The notes under the pieces: model-generated
Databases searched by the model: none
Told to the model about the DNA's origin: nothing
What the model saw: only the letters and a program-made list of their open reading frames with translations
Made by a program: the position numbers and the translations under genes
Assembly (NCBI RefSeq): GCF_001649575.2
Contig: NC_051450.1
Span: forward strand, 18,692,435 to 18,756,434
Source: Kryptolebias marmoratus
Lineage: Eukaryota; Chordata; Actinopteri; Cyprinodontiformes; Rivulidae
DNA length: 64,000 nt
Reading direction: 5' to 3'
Shown: one piece after another, positions 26,301 through 37,500 of the stretch
Layout of the letters: each line of letters begins with the position of its first letter
Numbering within the stretch: the first letter of the stretch is position 1

Positions 26301-29300
26301 GGCAAATTTTCTGCCACAGGTAAAATAATTAAAAGTTAGATGATATTATTTGTTGTTTAATAAGGTATTAGAAAACAATACAGCCATAATTTAAGATGTA
26401 TGCAAAGAGCTTCAGGGAAATTTCATTGAAGAGACATTTAGAACAAAAAGTTTCGACCTGAAAAGTGATTTTTTTTTTCCTCCTCTGAAGTCAGCAATCT
26501 GCATTCAAGAGTCAAAAAGTGAATAGATGCAGTTGTTGTCAGGAGCGGCTCACATTTACCCCACGCAGTCTGAAAAGCCCCTGAGACAAGTCAAACGATC
26601 GGGCCGGCGATGAGCAGCGGCACACAAAAAGAGGAGAGAGTGCGCTGAAAGGCTTTGTCTCCGCCTGTATAATCAATTGACCTGATTGATAAGGCCGTGT
26701 CAGAATTACATTGTGTGTGTGTTATGTTTCCCACGCCCAGTGCTGTGGGTGCTCTGAGTGTGTGTGTGTGTGTGTGTGTGTGTCACCCGAGCCTCTCAGC
26801 TCAGCTTCTGTCCATCAACACCTACCTCAGGAATGTTAATGAAAAACAACAAGGGAAACCCTAAAGACTTCAGCTCTCTGTCCGTCTGATTCGCCACCTC
26901 TCTGCTGTCTTTACACCTTTTTGTTTCACCGCAAGCTTCAGCTTCTTCGGCCTTCTTTGGAAAAATCTGATTTTTGTTTTTGAAAAAGTTCGTTAGTCGA
27001 TTAATTAGACGAGTCAGCACGGATTAACGAGTAACTAATTAAACAAAAAGCTCATTTCTAGCTACTTATTTCTAAGCATGACTTAGAGTATCTTTTGTTT
27101 CTTGTTTTATAATAATATAAATCTACCAAGGATCCTTTGTTTTCCCCAAATGCAGCTTTTGTCTATAATTAATTCCACCAAATAAAAATAAAAACGAGCA
27201 AAAACATCGTTGCTCCTTCTGCGCCAGGTGATTAAAAACGCTTGTTTACCAACTGCAGCGTCTCCTATAGGTTCATTAAAGTTCACAGCAACAATCTGAG
27301 GACGGAAAAAGACAAGATTGATTTATTTTTACAGTTTATTCACAGTCCTGTGTGCATTTAAACACAAAAACAGCTCATTTAGCTGAATAATTTATAAGAC
27401 ACTGTGATCCAACGCAGAATAAACCTAAAATTTACATTCAAAATGTTGGTTTAAACGCCCAACTTTAGGTGTAAAAGTTGCATTGTTTAGATGAAATTAA
27501 AGGGGAACAACATTGTCAAGAGTTAAGACACAAAAGAGCATTTGAAAGTTTCACTCCTCGTCTGAAACATAAACGCAGACGCAGGTCCTGCCCTCCAGCA
27601 GAGGGGAAGCCAGTGTGTGCCGAGGGAGCACAACCAAGCCGCTATCTCCTGATTTGGCCGGGGCTGTCTGTTAACCGCCACTCACAGAGGAAGTCTGGCT
27701 AAACCGTCAAATGCAATCAGTCTTCACCAAAACCCTCAAAGAACAGGGGGAGGGGGGGGCAGTTTCTGCTGTTTCATATTAGTTATAACATGTCGAGTCC
27801 TTTGTCGTGTCTCAGGAGCCGTGCATATTTTTGCTGCTTATTTCCTAAAGCGTGCGCGTTCGAAGAGTTTGCGCACCTGCCGGCGTACATGCATGTGCGG
27901 GAGAGGTGTCGGAGTGCGCGGCGTGCACGCGAGGTGTAAATGTGCTGGCACCCAGTCTCCACCTCGGGTGCGAGCGGAGGGTGGCAGTGTCTGTGTGCTG
28001 GCAGGGGTGTAAATTGAGCTTTGATGGTCTAAGTGGAATGATATGATTGGATGAAACGAGGAGACCCTTCGCTCTTAGATGCATTCTTCTCCATACAGCA
28101 GGACGCTAAATGCTCCTTTTTATCTCTTATTCATCACTCTCTTTGTTTTTTGTGGCTGTCCTGGCTTTAATCTTAGATCGAGTCCTTAAAATGCAGCATT
28201 CCCTCTTTCTCTCTTCTTTTCAGACACACTCCTCTTCAGTGTTTAGACCAGTGGTCTCCAATCCTGGTCCTCGAGGGCCACCATCCTGCATGTTTTACTT
28301 GTTTCTCTGCTCCAACACACCTGATTTGAATCAATGGGTGATTAACAGGCTTCTGCAGAACATGAAGAGGTGATTTAACCTCTGAATCAGGTGTGTTGGA
28401 GCAGGGAAACAAGGAAAATATGTAAGATGGTGGCCCTCCAGGACCAGGATTGGACACCACTGGTTTAGAGTCTGTTTTATATTTGATATCCTCACGGCTG
28501 GCAACTTCCTGAATGTCTCCAAATTCAAACTTTCTTCTTCTCGTGTTTATTTGTTTTAGTGCTGCCACTGGTTTTTAATTATCCTCCCCTGCGTTGAGCA
28601 GCTTCAAACGTCTGTTTTTTATTTTATTTTTCACCCTTTTTGTTCAGAAACACAAGGAGCGGGACAGGCACAAACCGAAACACAAGAAAGGCTCGATGGA
28701 CATGTCGCCCTCGCTTGTCCTTCCAAACATTATGGTCCCAGACAAGGTGAGGTCACCTTTCCTCTGATTTATTCCTCTCTTTCTCACCCGGTGATGGTTT
28801 GATCATTTTCCCCCCCCATGGTTCCTCCATTTATTTTCCTCTCTTCTCGCCTTCTTCCTCCAGACCTACAACTGCAGTAACTCAGGGGGAGGCGTGACCT
28901 CTCTGGCGGCGGCCTCGCAGAAGCGGCTGGACGACAACAGCGCCCGTTTCACCAACGCCAACTTTCAGGAAGTGTCATCTGCCCACCCTGGCAGCAGCTC
29001 CAAGGACGGCTTGGTCGCGGACGCTGGCAAGGCGGCGTCCGAGGTCAAGAGCAAGAAGAACAGTGGCGGGGGTCACGCGGTGGGACAGAGGGGCGGGCGC
29101 AAGTCTCTCACCTCCTCAGGGAAGCCCCTACCCTCTGCTGTGGTCACCATGGCAACCTCCTCTACATCTGCCTCCGTTTCCACGGGGCCTTTCCATCAAG
29201 GTGAATTGATGGCAGCAAATGGTGCTGTATGTTAATTTTCCCACAAGTGGGAGTTATCCCCGCAGTTAGAAAAATGGAAATGCAATGACAAATCAGCTGC

Positions 29301-32300
29301 TCTTACTACTCAGCCCACCCACCCAAAAATAAAAAAAAATACAGCCAGTGCAGCACTATTGTAAAATTCATCAACATAATTAAGACTCCCATAAGAAGAT
29401 GATTAATGCTATATATGTGTGTACGTGTGTGTGTTTGTGATATCGCAGCTTTATCTCCGCTGGCTTCTGGCTCCCTGTAATCTAGAACCCTGTTGGTAAA
29501 ACACATGCAGAACATGCAAGGAGGTCAAGACACGAGAGGAGTCATGTTCCGTATCTGTTCGTGTCCTTCAGAGAGGCTCACTTCCTCTGATAAATGGGAG
29601 GACTGTATGATCCGGAAGAGCTGACTGTTCAGGAGATAAAGTGTAGGAGCAGATAAAAGCGCTTATTTTAGTTCTCGTTCCTCCCTAAAGAGCGCCGTGG
29701 AAACTTTCACAGCATTGATGTCTAATTTCCCTGCTCTTATTTCTCTCAATATCCTCCTCTCGCTTCCTTCCTTTCCCTCCTTCACGACTCCTTTTGTTTC
29801 CTCCGTTCGTCACCGGTTCCCACCTGTCCTTTTCTGTCCCCCAGGCCTGCTGTTGACCAGCGCCAGCAAACCTCCCTCTGCCCCTTCCTCCTCAGACTTC
29901 CTAAGCTTCTCAGATTCGTCGTTACGTCCCGGTGGTGGAACCTCTTTTTCCTCCCCACCATCCTTCAGCAGCTGCCTGGTGAAACCAAGTTCGGAGGGGG
30001 GAGTTTCAGAGGGAACTGCAACTCTCTTTGGCTCTCTTATGTCTGCTACTACAGCTTCTGCAGGTGCCGCACTTTTGTTCGTTGTCTGTGATTTCACTTG
30101 TTTTGCCTTTTTTTTTTTTACCTGTTTTACCACATCATCGGTGAACTTATTAGCCGGGGGTGATTGTTCAACAGATTAACTCAAAAAGAAAGCGGCGCTG
30201 AACAGGCCCGGTCCAAGATGAGATTCTGATGGCGTGATGACCTTGAGCAAACAGAACACGGTTCTGCTGTAATGAAAAGAACATTTAAAAACGGGATTTA
30301 GTCGTTTTAATTTAAAAAACTGAAATGCAAACACTATTACATCATGCTTAATAATGATTATATTATGATATTAGGGGAAGGGGATCACTTGTAAATATTC
30401 AAATTGTAGTTAAAATGGACAAATTTGAAGAATTAATTTAAGTTTTGTTTTTACACCAACATCTGGTCGCACCACGTTGTTTCCTCTGACAACACCCCCG
30501 TTTCCAGAGAGAAACACCTCGGAGTGTCCCCAGCATCTGTTCCTGCCGTCGTAGTTTATTTTGAAAGGATTATAAAACGAAAAGTCAGCTTTACTGACAG
30601 AATATGTGCACCCCCCTCTGAATATTCAAGGAAAAATCCAATAAATACAAAACAAAATCAAAGAGTTTTTGCTTGAAATGCACATCCCTAATAGGTATAA
30701 TATTTAAAACAGTATTTTTTTATAGATATTTAAATGCACAGACACGAATAAGGAGAAAATGAGTGAAAGTGTTGACAGTTGATGCTAACTCTTGTAGCAA
30801 ATGTTTGTTTCTAAGCAGACCACCATGACTCCACCAGATAAAACGTACACCCAGCTGATAATCTCTTTTTAGAGTGAATTCCTTTCTCTGTTATATTTTT
30901 AATTCTTTGACTTAAGTGACTTTTTAACACCTTGACGCAAGTATTCGGCTCATTCCTGGTACAGAACGGCAGGAAGAGCTCACCACAGCTACTCGGTTTC
31001 GCTCTTCTTCTTCGCAGGAGTTGGTGGGAAGCTGTATGAGAATTCGCTCAGCCACGCAGCGGGCGAAACGACGAGCCTCGTTGGCTCGACGGCCTACAAG
31101 CGGCCTCAGCCCTCCAGCTCGGGTCTGGGGATCGGCGGGGCAGCCGCGGGAGCAGCGGAGGACGGCGCGAAGAAGAAGAAGAAAGGCAACTGGAGGAACC
31201 GGTTCGGACCTTGTTTCACCACGGACGTGAAGCCCTCTGAGGCGGCGCCGTCTCTGACGCTCCCCACCTCCTCCACAGCCAGCACCGCCCCCTCGTCCTC
31301 CGCTGCCTCTACTTCGTCCTCGGCGCTTTCGGGACGGTCAGGGTTGGTTTCCAGCAGCGGATTAGGAGTGGGACTAGGAGGAGGAGGAGAGAGGGGGCTG
31401 GGGGTCATGGGCATCGCTGGTGGCATTCAGAAGTCCCCGTCGCTTCTCAGGAACGGGAGCCTGCAGAGCAACAGCAGCTCCACGACCGCTGGCTCGGGTA
31501 AGGAGGCTGCAGAAACACACAAAACACAGGCTGGAGACTTCAGCTCTCACAGACCTGCAAATAAAGGCTGTTTAAATCAATTAATTCTCACATTTTCACA
31601 GTAGAGAAGCAAAGGAGCCCAAAAACGCCACAAATCAGCAGCAGCTTTAGATAATTTTGGATAAATCGAGCTCGACGCGCTCAGTTTTAATTTATTAACG
31701 GAATAAAAGGAAGTCCTGTGTGGTGTTGTTGGAGCTGTTTCTGTTCTTCACGTCCAGCTCTTTCGTCCTCGAGTGGAATTAATTTAATCAGAAAACATTA
31801 GCTGGCGACCTCTGTGCGTTACGTTAAATTACCCAGATCTGATCGGCTCCATGTTTGCATGGGCATGTGTGTGTCACACACGTGGAACAGGTCTGTGTGG
31901 TTTTTATTTATTTTTTTATTTTTTCCCCCCATCTTGTTCAGTTGCTTGGCAACCGGCTTTATGCTTTGGAGCTTCCCCTCCGCCGATGGAAGCGGCTCAG
32001 TGAGGTCCGCACTTCCAGCGTCTGCGCTTTTCTTTCAGAATCATCACCTTTTTTTTGTTTCTTTCTTTCCTCCGCCAGCCTTCAAGCTGCTCGCTCTTAC
32101 CTGCGTCCTTCTCCTTCTTCAGATTATCTGTTGACGTTTTATGCAGCCGCAGGTCTTAAGTACTTATTTTGGGTAAAACAAATGCATCCAACTGAAGTAA
32201 AAATAAACAGTAGCGATAAATAGGCTCATATTCATCAAATCTTCATCTGCTGCTCTACATGTTCTGTTCACTTCTGATGTGAAATCCTGTTTTCAGCTTT

Positions 32301-33791
32301 GCGATTTACTTTTAATAAAATTACTGCAATTTAAACATCAGTAATGACGATAAATCGATGGTGGCATGAAGTGGACTGAACTGGAGGGTCCACAGGAAGC
32401 AGACAGCAGATTTTAGGTTGTTTTTATTAAATAAAACAGTATAATTTATAAAGTAAAGACATTTAAAGGGAGAAAGGAGTGATTTGCAAATTATTTAAAC
32501 CCTTAAAATGATAAATGATAGAATTAAAATAGCTGTAAAGTAAAAAGCTGTACGCAAAGTTTCATTTATTTGTTTCATTTTTATAAAACTCTCAGACAGA
32601 CATGTTGTCTCTTTGTTGCGTAGGATCTTTTTTTATCACCGATCTGTGTGAGTTTTATTGCTCGATGTATAAATTTAGAGCTCCTTTCTTGTGTGTTTGA
32701 GTCTCAAATGAGCTTTTTTTTTTCTTTTTGTGAGTCAAACCTTTTTATATATATTTGTGGATGAAAGCAGTCTTTTTGACAAAGGTTTTCAGAAACATTC
32801 CTGAGCCCACACAGTTGCTGTCATTACAGAATCCAAGCTTTTCCTACCAAATTAAGCCAAAAATAGACTTTTTTCCCTGTACACAATATTTTTAAAGCAT
32901 GTTATTAAAGGTACTCATTGTAAACTCTGAAATCAAAGCTAAAACATTTTATCCTGATCAGTTTGAAAGGGTTTACTCCTGTAGTTTTCCAAATATATTG
33001 GTATTTGACTCTAAAATGCAGGTCCGCACTCAATGTAAACAAAACCTTTTTACCTGCACACTTCGATTAATTAATCTGATGTCTGATACAAAAGTGTCTC
33101 CATCCTAAATGGCTGCTTGTCAGCAAATTCAGCAGATAAATGTTTAATTTAAAGACACATTAACCATTGATTTCAGGGAAAAAATTAATTTTGTTACTTT
33201 TTTCTTTAATGGTGTTCTTGAAATTGCGATGAGTACCTCTAAATTGAAAAAAAAAAGATAATAAAAGAGGAGTTAAATGCAACTAGTCATCTTTATGCTT
33301 CATTAAAGCTGCAGGTTTGAAGCAGCCGTGTGAAAACGTGAGCGTTTCAGGTGTTTCAGATCTGATCATTAATTAGGTAAATAAGACGACTGGTTTGGTT
33401 TTATTTCCTGAGTGTGTTTTATTTTCTGCAGTGGTTGTTTGGGGCTCTTATGTCCATCTTTTTATTTATTTATTTTTGTCCTTTCTGACCACAGCTGGAG
33501 GGGGAGGAAGGGGCCAGCCCGCCGTGGTTACGTATGGCTCTGCATCATATATTCTCCTTTATACTGTAAATATTTAGCTCGGGGTTAATGCAGGGCAGTA
33601 ATGGGGAGGATCCCCTCCTCCTCCTCCTCTTCCTCCCCGCCATGCCGCCTGCAGACTCCTCTGTGCTGATGGATAGATGGTTAGCCTGATAGATATGTGC
33701 TGGTGGATGGGGAAAAGCAGGGGTTAGATTTTGGCTAGGTTAATGTTTGATGGCGGCGGGGTCACCGATGGGACGGACGAGCTCGCTGGGC

Positions 33792-33833
<42 letters not shown>

Positions 33834-34555
33834 AAAAGATTTATTCAGGCCAGCTGGAGTCTAAATAGAAAAAAGGATGAAAAACCAAGAAAAAAAAACA
33901 AATTAAGACGTTTACTGCTGTGTATTTTTGTTGTTATATCCTGATTTACATGATCTCATCTTTGTCTGTAAAACCTAATTCCTTCAGAATAAAAGCACCC
34001 GTCTGAGCGGAAGATGGAAAAGCAACGAGAAAATATTCTGAGCTAAATTAAATTTCAACAACAGATCAGACTTGTTAGAGTATAAAACCATTAAAGACAT
34101 GTTGATGCAGTAGAAATGTACGTTTGAAGATGATTTGATTTAAAATTGTTCCACTCTTAAATGTGGTTTGCAGAACTGTGGCAGGTCACGCTTAAAAATA
34201 CCTGTGGTGCTCACTGAAGGAATAAACACACACACACACACACCTCCAGTGTGCAAAAACCCCACTACAAATATTAAAAGATAAACTTTTGTTTATTTTA
34301 AAAATATTATTGCTTTTCCTCTCAAAAATCTCTGTAAAATAATTTTATTTTTATGTGCAGGTGTATTATTATATTTATATATTATATTAATTATATTAAT
34401 ATTATATTATTCATATAATTTTATTTAGTCACATCTGTTGGCTTATATTTTAATTTTTTTAGTCTAAAATTGTTTCTGTAAAAATCCCAGATTATTCTGA
34501 CTGTCACAAACCCCAATAACATTCTGCAACATACACACTTCCTGTCTGGTCTAAT

Positions 34556-34586
<31 letters not shown>

Positions 34587-37500
34587 CGCAAACACCAAGA
34601 AAATGCAAAAAATATGAAAAGAGCAACTATTATTTACAGTAAAATATTCTTACTTTTCCTTACAAATATCTCTGTATAATTGTATTTTTTTATCTACATG
34701 GTTAGGGTACAGGTGTGTGTGTGTGTTTTGGTCTTCATGTTTTATTTAATTTCTTGTTGTGTCCGTTGGCTGCTAGTTCTGACTCTAGAACTTGAGTTTC
34801 AGCCCAAACTTGTTTTTGATTCTGAATCTTATAGAGATTTATCGCTCTGTCACAAACACACACACACACACACACACACACTTCCATCGGCTGCCCTCGT
34901 TTTGGCTTTGAATTTGTTTTTGTTTATCCTTATTGGTAGAAAAGACATTCTCAGAATAACGGACGTCTTCGTCTTGTTGTGATTGTCCTCAGTAACCATG
35001 GCTGGCTTCCAGTCCTGGAAAAACACAACAACAAGCTCCGGTTTTCAGCTTCATTCAGCTGCACAGACATTTCTTTCTTTCTTTATTTTACTCCTGGTTG
35101 TGTAGATGAATCTGTCCCAGATTTCCTCCTGCAGCCGGACAGGAAGAGGAAAGTTGGGAGGCTGAGGCGAGTGAGCTTCAGGGGCTTAACTGGATCGATC
35201 ACACAAACACGGCTCTGTTTTGGTTTGTTTGTCATTTTTTTCCCCAGGATCGGGAAAGATTAAAGATGTTTGTGTTGAATTTGCATCAAAAGCAAAGATG
35301 CAACAGAAATATTTATGATATTTAAAACATTTATTTAAAACATTTAGAGAAAAAATAACTTTAACTTGACGTGTTTTTCTTTTGTGATCTGGTTTTCATT
35401 TGCAGCAAAATATTCTGTCAAATTGTAAACATTATATTCCAATAAAACAGGGCAGTTACAGAAAGAAATTAAATTTCAAATCTTTGTTATTTTAAATAAA
35501 TCTTCAGCTGTATTTTCCGGCTTGAATTATAAATATTTCCAGGTTTTTTTTGTATTTTTTTTTTTTTTCTTCCCACCACCTCTTTTGTACGTGACCCATT
35601 TCATGGCAGCATTAGCTAAACTCTGTTGGTTTGGCCTCTAATCCAGCTGCTGAAAACACACACACACACACGCACACACACCTCACCCCCGGAGCTTCGA
35701 CAGCCCTGCTTTGGGGATCAATTTTTCTGCTGCATATTGCAAAGCGTTATAAATAGTATGTCGGCCCATGTAGTGTTGGGATCTATTGCTCCCCCCCTCC
35801 TGCCCTCCACCCCTCCCCTCCTGGCACAAAGATCTCTTGTTCCCCCAGTGAATGCGTGCTGCCCTGAGCCATTCAGGCTTTTGTGGGGCCGAGGGGCCCC
35901 TCTCTCACCCCCCCTCCATCCTCTGCTGGGGTCAAAGGGAGGCAGGGGCAGGGCTTATCCCTGGTTAGTGGGTGAGGACCGGGGGGGAGGCGAGGTGGAG
36001 GTGGGAGAGGGCAGAGATATCAGGTTTTAGGAGGAGAGGGGGGAAAATGGAGCAACACAACAAGTAAATTAATCTGTTTTAGGTTTTAAAGACAAGAAAA
36101 ATAAAAAAAAAGACTTGAAGTAAATTAAAAATGCTGCTTTTCCCTTTTTTAATGTCCGTTAAAATAAACTCTAATATATATATTTATTTATGTATATTTG
36201 CATGTTTGTGAGTTTATCAATTTTAAATCTAAGTTTGTATTTTAAAAAAAACACTCGCTATGTTTTGGGGGAAATTGTCTATATTTTATTAATAATTGTA
36301 TAAATTTTTATTATTTTCTTTATAACAGCCTCCAAGCAAACATTTGCTCATTCCTATTTTATTATTAAAATTTATTTCAATAATAAAATAATAATTTGGT
36401 AAGAAGTAAATATATATTTTATTTTTGTGATTATCACTACCTCTGTTTATATTGATTCTGTAAATAAACTAAATCTGATAAATATTAAAAGGAACTGTGA
36501 TTAAATGCTAAACATGTTCAAATTACTATTTAAACATTAATATTTCCCGTTTTATCTCTTTATAAGTTATAATAAATGCATCCAGCCTTTTGGTTATTTA
36601 ACATTTATAACTTTACACATATATGTTTAAAGATATATATTTATTTACTTAAGTGCTTAATTGTGTTGTTTTTGGTGTGATTGCAGGTCACATTTGACAA
36701 ATAATATGCACGTGTCAAACATCAAATTTAATTTTTATTTATTTATTTAACACCATTGACCAAAACTCTGACTTGTTGTAGAAAACAAAAGAAATATTTC
36801 CAATAAGAATAATTTTTAGCCGATGTTCCCAGTTGGAAAAATCCAGAGCTGTTGTTTTTAGTGGTTAAATAATTCCAGTGTGTTGTGATTTAAAATGAAT
36901 TATTCTAGTCGTTAAATGTTGGCGTTTTTCTCTCCACAGGTGTCTTCTCTGCTGCCGAAGGGTCATCGTCGGGGACGGGAGCCGTCGCCATGGGCGGGAC
37001 GACCTCCGAGTTGTCACAGCAACAGCAGCCCACGCCTTCCCTCGCCCCTCCCTCCTCCCCGTTCACCGCCACCGCGCCGCTCAGCAGCGCGGCGTCAGCA
37101 CACGTGAGTCTCCGCCTCCTCGCGCCCGTCGAAACCCGCGGCGACGCACTCCACCACTCGCTCGCTCGCTCTCTCTCTTTCACAAAAGCAACCGCGCGCT
37201 CTGCCTCCATTCAGCGACTCGCGTCCCTCACGTCTTTGAACTCAAGTGCAGAAAAATCTGTGTGAATACAAACAAACTAAAGCGCAGCAATTAAACGTTT
37301 TCAGCAGCAAATCTCTGGGCTCCATTGTTAATCCTCCGCTGCGTTAATTATCTGTAAAATGTGTGCATCCTGACCTTGTGCGGAGTCAGTTTTTATAGGC
37401 AGATAATCTATCGCTGGAGCCTGGGTGCACCTGTGGAGGGTCGTTCTCGTTCATTGAAAGAACAAAAAAAAAAATCTTTATTATTGTTCTCAAAGCTCGT

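Larger units (their letters stand above)
23945..28647 (+). other. mllt10 intron 7
   Basis: This intron holds CA repeats (about 25575-25634), a TG repeat (about 26759-26783), a non-repetitive block with an inverted ATCAAT/ATTGAT pair (about 26540-26720), a CTCF-like motif (about 27594-27608) and a hAT-type palindromic MITE (28249-28462). No exon is seen. Confidence 0.75.
31498..36939 (+). other. mllt10 intron 11
   Basis: 5.4 kb, mostly AT-rich. It has an inverted pair of family B repeats (about 32895-33100 minus, 33150-33245 plus), a GT18 repeat (33795-33830), and a diverged tandem duplication of about 340 bp with CA repeats (34220-34880). Two non-repetitive blocks (about 33510-33600 and 35700-35790) look like possible enhancers. 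I found no match to the human exon encoding FSELLNAIHN. Confidence 0.7.
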
